NCBI RefSeq assembly: GCF_000425385.1
Contig: NZ_AUDI01000026.1
Location: forward strand, 1 to 64,000
Source of the DNA: Pseudoduganella violaceinigra DSM 15887
GTDB taxonomy: Bacteria; Pseudomonadota; Gammaproteobacteria; Burkholderiales; Burkholderiaceae_D
Reading direction: 5' to 3'
DNA: 64,000 bases
The notes beneath the pieces were generated by a model, which was given only the letters and a program-made list of their open reading frames with translations, had not been told where the DNA came from and made no database searches. Positions within the stretch are counted from its first letter, which is position 1. Each line of letters starts with the position of its first letter. Shown one piece after another: positions 27,371 to 36,617 of this stretch. The position numbers were made by a program, and so were the translations under genes.

Positions 27371-28630
27371 TTAGAGCTCTTTCTCAGGTAAAGATATAGA
27401 ATTATCGGTCGAGAACTGGTAGTCCTTGAACACGTGTTCTGCCGTCAGCAGCTGGTAGGAGCCATCCGGTTTCTTGAAAGAAGTGTCCTTCAGGCGGAAG
27501 GTGTAGTGGCCGCAAGTCCAGCAATTGAAGTTGCGCATATGGGTGCACAAGCAGGTCTTGTCCATCACCTTGATGCCCTTGTCGCTGCCGCCGTTGGCCA
27601 CCACTTCACGGTTATACGAATTGATGTAGGAGCAGTTGCCGGTCGCGTCGAGCAGGTAGCCGTAGGATTCGCAGCCCGGCCGGATGCCGGCGCCGATCGC
27701 CGGGGTCTGCTTCAGCATGCGCATCGGATAGCCGGTCGGCGAAATGCCGTTGACGATCACGTCGTCTTCGGTGGCCTTGAAATATTCCTGCTTCACTTCG
27801 GCTGGCAGGCCGCATTCCCTGGTCACGGTGAAGCGCGTCGCCACCTGCACGCCGGCCGCCCCCATCTCCAGGAAGGACACCGCATCGCTGCCGGTGAACA
27901 CGCCGCCTGCGGCGATCACTGGCACGTCCAGGTTTTCCGCCTTCATGTAATCGAGGATCTCCTGCACGATCTGGTGCAGGTCGAACTCTTTCCAGTCTTC
28001 CAGGCCGAAGCCCAAATGGCCGCCGGCCAGCGGGCCTTCCACGATCACGTAGTCGGGCAGGCGGTTCAGCTTCTGGTTCTTGCGCAGGAAGATCTGCAGC
28101 GCGCGCACCGAGGACACGATGATGCCCAGTTTCGCTTCGCGGAAGCGCGGGTGGTCGGCCATCAGGGTGAATGAGCCGAAGTGCAGGCCGGCCGACAGCG
28201 TAATGCCGTCGATGCCGGCGTCCAGCGCCGCGTTCAGGCGGGTGCGCAGGGTTTCCTTGGGGCCGTTCATGGTCAGCTTTTCCATGCAGTTCACGAAGAT
28301 CAGGCCGGGGCCTTCCTTGCGCTGCATGGTGTCGCCGATGTGGCGGCGCTGTGCTTCGGCCAGGCGTCCCAGGTCGAACTGCACCTCGGACTTGTCCATG
28401 TTATTGATGTTGTGCTTGTACAGGCGGGTCTTGTCCTTGACGAAGGTGGTGTCGAATTTGCGGTCCGAAACATCCTCCACCATGGCATCGGAAATATGGC
28501 CGATGCCGCCAAGGCGCGCTGCTTCCAGCGCCAGTTCGGTCGTGGAGATATCCACGCCCATCCCGCCGATCATGATTGGCACATACTCTTTGTCGCCAAG
28601 CTTGAGGCGGAAATCGTCAACACGTTTCAT
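27371..28630 (-). CDS. Nitronate monooxygenase / 2-nitropropane dioxygenase-like flavoprotein
   Basis: A 419-residue FMN-dependent TIM-barrel protein. PIMIGGMGVDIS at the N terminus, VIVEGPLAGGHLGFG and VIAAGGVFTGSDAVSFLEMGAAGVQ (seen in two parts around residues 225-260) match the family. Family enzymes oxidise nitronates or act as NAD(P)H:flavin/quinone reductases. It is longer than typical members because of a C-terminal extension with a C-x-C-x7-C-x2-C cluster (CLCTHMRNFNCWTCG), which could bind zinc or an iron-sulfur cluster. It lies 13 nt downstream of yajQ on the same strand. Confidence 0.82.
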   Translation of the reverse strand: MKRVDDFRLKLGDKEYVPIMIGGMGVDISTTELALEAARLGGIGHISDAMVEDVSDRKFDTTFVKDKTRLYKHNINNMDKSEVQFDLGRLAEAQRRHIGDTMQRKEGPGLIFVNCMEKLTMNGPKETLRTRLNAALDAGIDGITLSAGLHFGSFTLMADHPRFREAKLGIIVSSVRALQIFLRKNQKLNRLPDYVIVEGPLAGGHLGFGLEDWKEFDLHQIVQEILDYMKAENLDVPVIAAGGVFTGSDAVSFLEMGAAGVQVATRFTVTRECGLPAEVKQEYFKATEDDVIVNGISPTGYPMRMLKQTPAIGAGIRPGCESYGYLLDATGNCSYINSYNREVVANGGSDKGIKVMDKTCLCTHMRNFNCWTCGHYTFRLKDTSFKKPDGSYQLLTAEHVFKDYQFSTDNSISLPEKEL

Positions 28631-28643
28631 TAAAGTCCTTCGA

Positions 28644-29129
28644 TCAATCGCGGAAATTGTTGAATTCCAGAGGCGTGTCAGGCACTTCCTTGCGCAGCAG
28701 CTGCATTGCAGCCTGCAGGTCGTCGCGCTTGGCGCCGGAAACGCGCACCGACTCGCCCTGGATGCTGGCCTGGACCTTCATCTTGCTTTCCTTGATAACC
28801 TTGGTGATTTTTTTGGCGGTCTCGGAATCGAGACCGTTCTTCACCTTGATGACCTGCTTGACTTTGTCCCCACCAATCTTCTCTACCTTGCCTTCGTCGA
28901 GGAAGCGCACGTCGACCTTGCGTTTGGCCAGCTTGTTGGTGAGCACGTCGCGCACCTGGCTAAGCTGGAACTCCGAATCGGCGAATGCCGTCAGGTCGTT
29001 TTCTTTTTGTTCTACGCGCGCATCGCTGCCTTTGAAGTCGAAGCGGGTCGAGATTTCCTTGTTGCTTTGGTCGACTGCATTACGCACTTCGATCATGTCC
29101 GCTTCGGATACTACGTCAAACGATGGCAT
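28644..29129 (-). CDS. yajQ: YajQ family nucleotide-binding protein
   Basis: A 161-residue protein with the full YajQ family length and start ([20 protein letters not shown]). It has two ferredoxin-like repeats and the end PLEFNNFRD. Homologues bind c-di-GMP or RNA and act as effectors. The start at 29129 follows an AAGGAAAG box and gives the normal family length; the frame is open upstream. It is divergent from murB. Confidence 0.93.
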   Translation of the reverse strand: MPSFDVVSEADMIEVRNAVDQSNKEISTRFDFKGSDARVEQKENDLTAFADSEFQLSQVRDVLTNKLAKRKVDVRFLDEGKVEKIGGDKVKQVIKVKNGLDSETAKKITKVIKESKMKVQASIQGESVRVSGAKRDDLQAAMQLLRKEVPDTPLEFNNFRD

Positions 29130-29235
29130 ATTCTTTCCTTTACAATGAAGCAACCGCCCAAGGGGCGGATTCAAAAGAAGCGACATTTTAACGGACAAAC
29201 AAGCGAACGCTCGGTCGTTTTTGTCATCATTGCAC

Positions 29236-29241
29236 TATAAT
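29236..29241 (+). promoter_or_regulatory. Candidate -10 box of murB
   Basis: A perfect TATAAT lies 23 nt before the murB ATG in the yajQ-murB divergent gap. No good -35 box is found at 16-18 nt, so this is a weak call. Confidence 0.4.
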
Positions 29242-29263
29242 CCAGCAAAAACTTGATCTGCCC

Positions 29264-30289
29264 ATGTCTTTCCCCGAAATTCTCCAGCACGACTACCCAC
29301 TGAAGCATTTAAATACATTCAGTATTGATGTACGCGCCAAACATTACCTGCGCGTGACATCGCTGGACGACTTGCGCAGCGCGCTGGCCGATCCGCAGCT
29401 GGCCGCCATGCCGCGCCTGGTGCTGGGCGGCGGCAGCAACCTGCTGCTGACCCGCGATTTTCCCGGCCTGGTGCTGCATATCGCGCTGGAAGGCCGCGCA
29501 ATCCTGGCCGGTACCGCCAGCCATCACCACGTCCGCGCCGCCGCCGGCGAAACCTGGCACGACTTCGTGCAATGGACGCTGGCGCAGGGCGTGGGCGGGC
29601 TGGAGAACCTGTCGCTGATCCCCGGTACCGTGGGCGCCGCGCCGATCCAGAATATTGGGGCGTATGGGGCGGAAACCAAGGACTATTTCCTAGCGCTGGA
29701 AGCCTTCGACCCGGCCAGCGGCGCGGTGCGGGTGATGGACGGCGCGGCGTGCCGCTTCGCCTACCGCGACAGCGTCTTCAAGCACGAAGGCCGAGAGCTG
29801 ATCATCCTGGGCGTGACATTCGCCCTGCCGCGCGACTGGCAGCCCAACCTGCGCTACGCGGAACTGGCCAACGGCGTGGCCGAGCAGGGCATTGCCGCGC
29901 CGACCCCGCAGCAGGTGGCCGACACCGTGATCGCCATCCGCCGCCGCAAGCTGCCGGACCCGGCGCAGATCGGCAACGCCGGCAGCTTCTTTAAGAACCC
30001 CGTGGTCAGCGCCGAGCATTGCGCGCGGCTGCTGGCGCAATTCCCGGCTCTGGTGCACCACCGCCAGGCGGACGGCAGCGAAAAGCTGGCGGCCGGCTGG
30101 CTGATCGACCAATGCGGCTGGAAAGGACGCAGCATGGGCGCCGCCGGCGTGTACCCGAAACAGGCGCTGGTGCTGGTGAACAACGGCGGCGCCAGCGGCG
30201 CCGAAGTACAGGCCCTGGCGGCCGCCATCCAGGCCGACGTCGCCGCCCGCTACGGCGTCACACTGGAACCAGAGCCGGTCTTCATTTAA
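29264..30289 (+). CDS. murB: UDP-N-acetylenolpyruvoylglucosamine reductase
   Basis: A 341-residue FAD enzyme that reduces UDP-GlcNAc-enolpyruvate to UDP-MurNAc in peptidoglycan synthesis, in the cytoplasm. HLNTFSIDVRAKHY, the FAD-binding VLGGGSNLLLTRDFPG and IPGTVGAAPIQNIGAYG are conserved. The catalytic proton-donor Ser is in GNAGSFFKNP and the terminal Glu in EPEPVF. Length and loop pattern fit type I (E. coli-like) MurB. Confidence 0.96.
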   Translation: MSFPEILQHDYPLKHLNTFSIDVRAKHYLRVTSLDDLRSALADPQLAAMPRLVLGGGSNLLLTRDFPGLVLHIALEGRAILAGTASHHHVRAAAGETWHDFVQWTLAQGVGGLENLSLIPGTVGAAPIQNIGAYGAETKDYFLALEAFDPASGAVRVMDGAACRFAYRDSVFKHEGRELIILGVTFALPRDWQPNLRYAELANGVAEQGIAAPTPQQVADTVIAIRRRKLPDPAQIGNAGSFFKNPVVSAEHCARLLAQFPALVHHRQADGSEKLAAGWLIDQCGWKGRSMGAAGVYPKQALVLVNNGGASGAEVQALAAAIQADVAARYGVTLEPEPVFI

Positions 30290-30293
30290 AGTT

Positions 30294-30371
30294 GAAAGTC
30301 GGGGTCAGCTCTGGCAATCGGACATGGCGCGCAGCGCCATGTCCGATTGCCAGAGCTCGACCCCGACTTTC
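30294..30371. repeat. 78-bp near-perfect palindrome between murB and wspR
   Basis: Arms of about 37 bp pair with a single bulged base (left from GAAAGTCGGGGTC at 30294, right ending GACCCCGACTTTC at 30371). The element fills almost the entire gap between the convergent murB and wspR stops. It can act as a bidirectional terminator, and its GGGGTCAG-CTCT segment resembles the repeats at 47816 and 48618. Confidence 0.88.
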
Positions 30372-30373
30372 TT

Positions 30374-31393
30374 TTACAAAGTTGCGTTGACGATGCGGTT
30401 GCGCCCTTCGGCCTTGGCGGCGTACAGGGCGCGGTCGGCTTCGGCGACCAGCTCGCCCCAGGACGATTGCCGCTGCGGCACCACCGTGCACACGCCGACC
30501 GACATGGTCAGCACGCCGTATGGCTTGGCCCTGGCGTTTTCTATTTCCAGCTTCTCCAGCTGGCGTTGGCATGCTTGCGCGACGCTCACGGCGCCGGCAT
30601 TGTCGGTTTCCGGCAGAATCAAGGCGAATTCCTCGCCGCCGTAGCGCGTCACCAGGTCGGCCGGGCGCTTCAGGTTTTCCGTCAGCACCGCCGCCACCTT
30701 CTTCAGCGCCAGGTCGCCGGCCGGGTGGCCGTAGCTGTCGTTGTAGTGCTTGAAATGGTCCACGTCCACCATCAGCAGCGATAGCGGGGTTTTTTCGCGC
30801 TGGCCGCGCTGCCATTCCAGCTCCAGCGTTTCGTCGAAGCGGCGGCGGTTGGCGATGCCCGTCAGCGGGTCGAGCGCGGCCAGCTTTTGCAGCTCGACGT
30901 TGGCGGCGGCCAGCTTTTGCTGGCTCTCGCGCAGGAAGCGGAAGGCCTGGTCGCGCTGCAGGCGGTGGATGTGGGCGTTCGAGTGGTGGCGTACGCGCGC
31001 CAGCAGTTCCAGCTTGTCCGGCAGCTTGACCAGGTAGTCGTTGGCGCCGACGGCAAAGCCGTGTGCCTTGAGCTTGGGGTCTTCGCGGGCGGACAGGACG
31101 ATGATCGGCACATGCGCCAGCAATTCATCGGCGCGGAAGCGGCGGATCAGCTCGAAGCCGTCCACGTCGGGCATCACCAGGTCCTGCAGGATGACGGTCG
31201 GCTGCAGTGCGTGGGCGCAGGCGATCGCTTCGCGCGCGTCGGTGGTGAAGTGAAATTCGATATCGTCCTGGTCGGCCAGCATGCGCCGTACCGCTTCAAC
31301 GATGATGAGCTGGTCGTCCACCAGCAGCACGCGTACCTTGAAGTTGGTCAGGCTCGGTTCGGATTCCAGATTCAAGGTGAGTACGTCCGGCAT
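30374..31393 (-). CDS. wspR: Diguanylate cyclase response regulator WspR
   Basis: A 339-residue output protein of the Wsp system that makes c-di-GMP. The receiver domain has phospho-acceptor Asp71 in ILQDLVMPD. A helical stalk (about 140-175) links it to a GGDEF domain. The active motif RYGGEEF is intact, and an RxxD inhibitory site (RPAD) stands five residues before it, so product feedback is expected. It is the last gene of the operon, 9 nt after wspF. Confidence 0.93.
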   Translation of the reverse strand: MPDVLTLNLESEPSLTNFKVRVLLVDDQLIIVEAVRRMLADQDDIEFHFTTDAREAIACAHALQPTVILQDLVMPDVDGFELIRRFRADELLAHVPIIVLSAREDPKLKAHGFAVGANDYLVKLPDKLELLARVRHHSNAHIHRLQRDQAFRFLRESQQKLAAANVELQKLAALDPLTGIANRRRFDETLELEWQRGQREKTPLSLLMVDVDHFKHYNDSYGHPAGDLALKKVAAVLTENLKRPADLVTRYGGEEFALILPETDNAGAVSVAQACQRQLEKLEIENARAKPYGVLTMSVGVCTVVPQRQSSWGELVAEADRALYAAKAEGRNRIVNATL

Positions 31394-31402
31394 CGCTTTC
31401 CT

Positions 31403-32431
31403 TCAAATCAGTTTGCCTCCGATCATGCCGCGCAGGAATGGACCGATCTTATCGAGAGGCAGGATGGTTTGTGCTGCATCCAGTTCCACGGCTGCGCGCG
31501 GCATGCCGTACACGGCGCAACTGGCCTGGTCCTGGGCGATGGTACTTTTCCCCGCACGGCGCAGTGCGAGCATGCCTTCACCGCCGTCGCGCCCCATGCC
31601 GGTCAGCAGCACGCCGACCGCGTCGCCTTTCCAGTGCTGTGCCACGCAGTGGAAAAACACGTCGACCGAGGGCCGGTAGGCGTAGTCCTTTGGATTTGCA
31701 TCGTACCCCAGTTGCAGCTTTTCATCCAGCACGAGGTGGTCGTTGCTCTTGGCTACCATGACGATACCACCCTGCAGGGTAGCGCGTCCTTCGATGGCGC
31801 GCACCGGGACCGCCAGTTGTTCCGCTAACCATTTGGCGAAATGGTCGGCAAAGTTTTCGTCGATATGCTGCACCACCACCACCGCGCAGTTGGGCGGCGG
31901 CATCCAGCCCGACAGGATGCGCGCGACCGCCATCGGCCCACCGGTGGAGGCGCCGATGGCCAGCAGGGTGTCCACCACGCCGGCGCGCCCGTCCGGCTGG
32001 GACGCATTGCGGCGCGGCGGCATGGACTGGTTGCCGCCGCTGTGGCGTATCAGCGTACCCATGGTCTTGATCTTGTGCAACAGCTCGGCGTCGCCGCCTT
32101 GCTGCCCCTGCAGCACCGGGGTCGCCGTCACGTCGAGCGCGCCGGCGCCCAGGGCGCGGAAGACCTGGTTGACATTGTCCTGCGGACGCCCGGTCACCAC
32201 CAGGATGGCGCACGGGCATTCCTCCATGATGCGGCGGGTGGCCTCCACCCCGTCGAGCTCGGGCATGTTGAGGTCCATCAGGATCAGATCGGGGCGGTCG
32301 ATGCAGCATTTCTGCACCGCCTCGAGCCCGGTGCGAGCGATCCACGCCACCTGGTGCTCCTGGGTGCTGGCGATCACACGGCGCAACGCTTCCGCCGCCA
32401 TCGCGACATCGTTGGCGATCGCGATTCTCAT
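31403..32431 (-). CDS. wspF: CheB-type methylesterase WspF
   Basis: A 342-residue chemoreceptor glutamate methylesterase that resets the Wsp signal complex. The receiver domain has Asp53 (ILMDLNMPELDG). The esterase domain shows GASTGGP (nucleophile Ser), VQHIDENF (His) and GMGRDGGEGM (Asp). The start overlaps the wspE stop. In pseudomonads loss of WspF locks the pathway on; that is family knowledge. Confidence 0.93.
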   Translation of the reverse strand: MRIAIANDVAMAAEALRRVIASTQEHQVAWIARTGLEAVQKCCIDRPDLILMDLNMPELDGVEATRRIMEECPCAILVVTGRPQDNVNQVFRALGAGALDVTATPVLQGQQGGDAELLHKIKTMGTLIRHSGGNQSMPPRRNASQPDGRAGVVDTLLAIGASTGGPMAVARILSGWMPPPNCAVVVVQHIDENFADHFAKWLAEQLAVPVRAIEGRATLQGGIVMVAKSNDHLVLDEKLQLGYDANPKDYAYRPSVDVFFHCVAQHWKGDAVGVLLTGMGRDGGEGMLALRRAGKSTIAQDQASCAVYGMPRAAVELDAAQTILPLDKIGPFLRGMIGGKLI

Positions 32432-34704
32432 CGGTAGGCTTCGCCGATCAGGTCGGACACGGCATCGAGCAGCGTCTCGTCGTGAAAGCTGCCCTTGGTC
32501 AGGTAATAGTCGGCGCCGGCCGCCAGGCCGCGCGCCCGGTCTTCCGGCCGGTCCTTGTAGGAAACGATCATCACGGGCAGCTTGTGCAAGTGCAGGTCCT
32601 TTTTGATCAGGTTGACCAGTTCGATGCCGTCCATGCGCGGCATGTCGACGTCGGTGATGACCAGGTCGTAGTCGCCGCTGCGCACCACGTTCCAGCCATC
32701 GATGCCGTCGATCGCGATGTCCACGTCAAAACCGCGCCCGACGAGCAATTTGCGCTCCATCTCGCGCACCGTGAGCGAATCGTCCACGACAAGAATGCGT
32801 TTCATTCTACGCCGTCCTGCATGGTCTGCGCGCGCAAGTTGGTGCAGGCCGCCTTCCTGCAGCAGCTTTTCGACGGAAAGCAACAGGTCGGGCACGTCCA
32901 GGATCAGCACCGGTTCGCCGTCGTCCAGCATGGCGGCGGCGGAGATATCGCGCATCTTGCCGAAGATCGGGTCGATGGCCTGCACCGCCAGGCTTTCCTC
33001 GCCGCGGATCTTGTCCACCACCAGGGCATAGCGCTTGGCACTGGCGCCGATGACCACGACCGACAACTCCTCCGTATGCGCCATCTCGCCCAGTTCCAGC
33101 ACCTGGGCCGCGGCGACCAGGCCCAGATGCTCGCCGTCATGCTCGAAGAACTGCTTGTTTTCCAGCGTGTGCACGGCCGCTTGCGCCACCTTGACGATGC
33201 GCTCCACCTTGACGATGGGAATGGCATAGGCTTCACCTTTGATATCAACCACCAGGGCGCGCACGATCGATTGCGTCAGGGGCAGGGTGATCGAGGTGCG
33301 GAAGCCCTTGCCCAATTCGGACTCGATGCGCACTGTGCCGTTCTGCTGGCGGATGGTGTCGTGCACAATGTCCAGGCCCACGCCGCGGCCGGAAATCTCG
33401 GTAATGCCGCCCTTCAGGCTGAAGGCGGGCAGGAACAGGAATTCCATCAGCTCGGCTTGCGACATGGCCGCGACCATCTGCTCGGTGGCCATCTTGCGCT
33501 CGATGACGCTGCGGCGGATTTTTTCCGGATCGACGCCGCGCCCGTCGTCGCTGATTTCGATATTCAGCATGCCGGCGCGGTGGCGCGCTTCCAGCACGAC
33601 GGTGCCGGTCGCCGGTTTGCCCGCGGCGGCGCGCTCCTGCGGGGTTTCCATGCCGTGGTCGACGGCGTTGCGCAGCATGTGGTTGAGCGGGCTTTCGATG
33701 CGCAGCAGGATGTCCCGGTCGACCAGGGTGTCCTCGCCCTCGACCTGCAGCACCACGTCCTTGCCCAGGCTGCGCGCCAGGTCGCGCACCATGCGCGGGA
33801 AGTGCTGGATGCCGTCGCGGAAAGGGCGCATGCGCAGTGACAGCACTTCGTCGACCATGTTTTCCGAACCCGTCAGCAGGCGGCGTTCGTAATTTTCCAT
33901 GTCGGTGATGTGCTCCAGCATGAACTGCTTGAGCGGCTGGCTCTTTTGGATCGCCAGCAGGGCTTTTTCCTGCAGCGCCGGATCGCTGGCGCGGGAGGCG
34001 GCTTCCATGACCTCTTCCAGCACGGCGAACAGGGCGGCCTGGTTGCGCTTGTAGCGCTGCATGCCCTGGATCAGGGGATGCAGCTGGTGCGCGTTGATGC
34101 GCGCCTCGCTCGCCAGTGCGAGCAGGCGGTCGAAGTTTTGCGCGGTCTTCATCGGCGGCAGGGCGCGGCCGGCGACGGGCTGCTCGCCCGCCGGGTCGGC
34201 CGCATTCTCGCTGCCGGGCTGGGCGGCCGGCTCGTCCGGACGGGGCGCGGCGGGCGCCGGCGCCGCGCTTGCCGGCGGCAGGATCACCGGTTCGGGCAGG
34301 AAGGCAATGCCCTGCACGTCATTCATGGTCTTGCCGACCTGGGCGCTGTGTGCCGCCAGCCAGGCATCGAGGCCGCCGTCGACGCGCGAGCATTGCACGA
34401 TCAGGTCGACCGCAGCCAGCAGCGCATCGACGCGGTTCGGCGTCAGTTTCAGCTTGCCTGCCTGGGCGGCGATGAAGGCGTCTTCCATGCCGTGCGCCAG
34501 TTGCACGATCATTTCCAGCCCGACGATGGAGGCGGCGCCCTTGATCGAATGCGCGGCGCGCATCATCGATTCGACGGCGGCGGGATCGTTGCGGCGTTCG
34601 AAGGCCAGCAGGCCGTCGGTCAGGATCTGGGTCTGGCTGTCGGCCTCCATGCGAAACAGGTCGAGCATGGAGAACTGGCTCAGGTCATCCTTCTTGTCAC
34701 TCAT
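32428..34704 (-). CDS. wspE: Hybrid CheA kinase-response regulator WspE
   Basis: A 758-residue histidine kinase. The HPt domain has His52 in AAHSIKGAAS. A Pro/Ala linker lies at about 120-165, followed by dimerisation, HATPase (HMLRNAVDHGMETP, ISDDGRGVDPEKI, ISGRGVGLDIV) and CheW-like domains. A C-terminal receiver starts near residue 634, with Asp685 in LVITDVDMPRMDG. It should phosphorylate WspR and WspF. The start at 34704 overlaps the wspD stop and begins with the usual MSDKKDDLSQFSMLDLFRME; the frame is open upstream within wspD. Confidence 0.93.
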   Translation of the reverse strand: MSDKKDDLSQFSMLDLFRMEADSQTQILTDGLLAFERRNDPAAVESMMRAAHSIKGAASIVGLEMIVQLAHGMEDAFIAAQAGKLKLTPNRVDALLAAVDLIVQCSRVDGGLDAWLAAHSAQVGKTMNDVQGIAFLPEPVILPPASAAPAPAAPRPDEPAAQPGSENAADPAGEQPVAGRALPPMKTAQNFDRLLALASEARINAHQLHPLIQGMQRYKRNQAALFAVLEEVMEAASRASDPALQEKALLAIQKSQPLKQFMLEHITDMENYERRLLTGSENMVDEVLSLRMRPFRDGIQHFPRMVRDLARSLGKDVVLQVEGEDTLVDRDILLRIESPLNHMLRNAVDHGMETPQERAAAGKPATGTVVLEARHRAGMLNIEISDDGRGVDPEKIRRSVIERKMATEQMVAAMSQAELMEFLFLPAFSLKGGITEISGRGVGLDIVHDTIRQQNGTVRIESELGKGFRTSITLPLTQSIVRALVVDIKGEAYAIPIVKVERIVKVAQAAVHTLENKQFFEHDGEHLGLVAAAQVLELGEMAHTEELSVVVIGASAKRYALVVDKIRGEESLAVQAIDPIFGKMRDISAAAMLDDGEPVLILDVPDLLLSVEKLLQEGGLHQLARADHAGRRRMKRILVVDDSLTVREMERKLLVGRGFDVDIAIDGIDGWNVVRSGDYDLVITDVDMPRMDGIELVNLIKKDLHLHKLPVMIVSYKDRPEDRARGLAAGADYYLTKGSFHDETLLDAVSDLIGEAYR

Positions 34705-35372
34705 CGCAAGGTCCTCGCGAGTTGGTAGCCGAGCAGGCTGCCGTCCAGGCAGCCGATCTGCATGTCTTCGTGCGGCAGCACGCCCGCGAGGTAGCGGTCG
34801 ATGCCCCGGTTGATGGTGGCGGCCGGCGGCTTCAGGTCGGCGGCGGCGTAGCGGAGGATGCCGTGCAGCTCGTCCACCGGCAGGGCGTAGGCTTGCTGCT
34901 CCCATTGCACCAGCAGCATGCGGGCGAAGGTGTGGCGGCCGGCCCGCGCCTCGCCGCCCGACTCGTCGATGTCCAGGAGGTCGGCCAGCGCAATGCATGG
35001 ATACAGCTTGCCGCCCGCGTTCACCACGCCGCGCAGCCCGCGCGCGGCGCGGTGCGGTAGCTTGTGCGGCATCGCTTTCGGGGCGATTTGCTGGAACATG
35101 CCGGTCGGCAGGGCGAGCCATTCGCGGCCGATGCGGAAGGCGACGCAGGAGTTGTCGTGGCGCGCTCCCGCGTCCTGCGGGGCGCGGAAATGCTCGGCCC
35201 ATTCGCGCAGGTAGCCGGCGCTGACGGGGCGCTGCAGGTTGCGCAGCGCGGCATCGGCGTACACATCGCAGTTGCGGCAATGGACCGCCTTGTCGAGCAT
35301 GCCGCAGCTATGGTCGCCGGCGACGCCGATCCGGTTCCAGCAGGCGTCCAGGTCTTGGGTCTGATCAGTCAT
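34701..35372 (-). CDS. wspD: CheW-type coupling protein WspD
   Basis: A 223-residue adaptor that links the WspA receptor to WspE. The N-terminal ~60 residues carry four cysteines (C11, C23, C32, C35; CWNRIGVAGDHSC and HCRNC), and a CheW domain follows from about residue 70. The Cys-rich head is typical of WspD-like proteins and could bind a metal. It follows wspC by 9 nt. Confidence 0.88.
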   Translation of the reverse strand: MTDQTQDLDACWNRIGVAGDHSCGMLDKAVHCRNCDVYADAALRNLQRPVSAGYLREWAEHFRAPQDAGARHDNSCVAFRIGREWLALPTGMFQQIAPKAMPHKLPHRAARGLRGVVNAGGKLYPCIALADLLDIDESGGEARAGRHTFARMLLVQWEQQAYALPVDELHGILRYAAADLKPPAATINRGIDRYLAGVLPHEDMQIGCLDGSLLGYQLARTLR

Positions 35373-35381
35373 AGTCGTTCA

Positions 35382-36617
35382 TCACTGCGGCTGCTGGCGC
35401 TGGAAAGCGCGCGCCGCCCGCGCCTTCAGCGTGGCGGCCGCGCTGCTATTGCCGCCTTGCTCTTGCAGCAGGGCCAGGTGGCACAGGGCTTGGTAGTGAT
35501 CGGGCTGCAGGTAGAGGCAGCGTTTCAGCTGGGCTTCCGCCTCGGCGCCTTTGCCGGCGGTTTCCGCCAGCAGTCCCAGAATAAAATAGGCTTCGGCCGA
35601 TTCGGGTCGCTGCGCGAGGAACTCGCGGCATGCCGATTCGGCTTCCAGGATTTTTCCTGCGTCGGCCAGCTTGCGGGCGTGCGCGAGCAGGGTGTCGTCG
35701 CCGGCGGCGGCCAGGCCGGGCGCCGCTTGCGGGCGCGCAGCCGGTTCGCCAGCCGGGCGGGCGCCGGGCGCGGCCCGTGGCGCCGCGCCCGGCGCCTTGC
35801 GCACGGCGGCGGTGTGGCGCGGCAGGGCGGAGCGGGCCGGCACGGCGGGCAGCTTGATATCCTTGCGCAAGGCGAATGCCTGCCGGTGCGGCAGCGGCGC
35901 GAAGCCGTGGCGCACGAAGGATGGCACCTCCGCATAGCCAGCCAGCAGCATGCCGTCGTCGGCCAGGTGGGCGGACAGGCGCCCGATGGCGGCTGCGGTG
36001 GTCGGGTCGTCGAAGTAGATCAGCAGGTTGCGGCAGAAGATCACGTCGTACTGGCGCGCCGAGCCGAGCGCCCCCTCCAGGATGCTGCCCTGGCTAAAAC
36101 GGATGCGTGCGCGCAGCGCTTCGTCGATAAGGAATCCATCCCCTCCCACGGCGGTAAAGTAGCGCTCGCGGAAGGACAAGTCCTGCCCGCGGAAAGCATT
36201 GCGCCCGAATACCCCGGCTTCGGCGCGCGCGATGCATGCCGCACTGATGTCCAGCGCATCGATCATGAACGATTGCAGCGGCACCCCCGCGTCGCACAGG
36301 GCCATCGCCATGGAGTAGGGCTCTTCGCCGCCGGCGCAGGGAATGGACAGGATGCGCACGATCCGGACGCCTTCGGCCAGGCGGCGGCGGATGAATTCCG
36401 CCGCCGCCGCAAACGCCTGCGGGTCGCGGAACAGCCAGGATTCGGGCACCACCACCAGTTCCACCAGCTCGCGCAGCTCCGCCTGATCCAGCTGGGCGGC
36501 ATAGGCCTTGTGTTCGGTCTGCCCGGTGGCAGCCATGCGTCGCCGCACGGCCTGCTCCACCGTGGCGGGGGCCAGGTTCAGGCCTGTCAGCTTGCGTAAT
36601 GTCGACAGTACTTTCAT
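35382..36617 (-). CDS. wspC: CheR-type methyltransferase with TPR tail WspC
   Basis: A 411-residue SAM-dependent methyltransferase acting on receptor glutamates. The CheR domain covers residues about 1-265 (SIPCAGGEEPYSMAMAL is the SAM-binding region, and DVIFCRNLLIYFD follows). A Pro/Ala-rich linker (about 285-325) precedes TPR repeats at the C terminus (AYFILGLLAETAGKGAEAEA, CLYLQPDHYQALCHLALLQ). The start is fixed by overlap with the wspB stop and by the domain start; the frame is open upstream. Confidence 0.9.
   Translation of the reverse strand: MKVLSTLRKLTGLNLAPATVEQAVRRRMAATGQTEHKAYAAQLDQAELRELVELVVVPESWLFRDPQAFAAAAEFIRRRLAEGVRIVRILSIPCAGGEEPYSMAMALCDAGVPLQSFMIDALDISAACIARAEAGVFGRNAFRGQDLSFRERYFTAVGGDGFLIDEALRARIRFSQGSILEGALGSARQYDVIFCRNLLIYFDDPTTAAAIGRLSAHLADDGMLLAGYAEVPSFVRHGFAPLPHRQAFALRKDIKLPAVPARSALPRHTAAVRKAPGAAPRAAPGARPAGEPAARPQAAPGLAAAGDDTLLAHARKLADAGKILEAESACREFLAQRPESAEAYFILGLLAETAGKGAEAEAQLKRCLYLQPDHYQALCHLALLQEQGGNSSAAATLKARAARAFQRQQPQ

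Noticed and set aside
29236..29241. Full sigma-70 promoter for murB
   Set aside because: A TATAAT box is present but no acceptable -35 box at 16-18 nt, so only a candidate -10 is listed.
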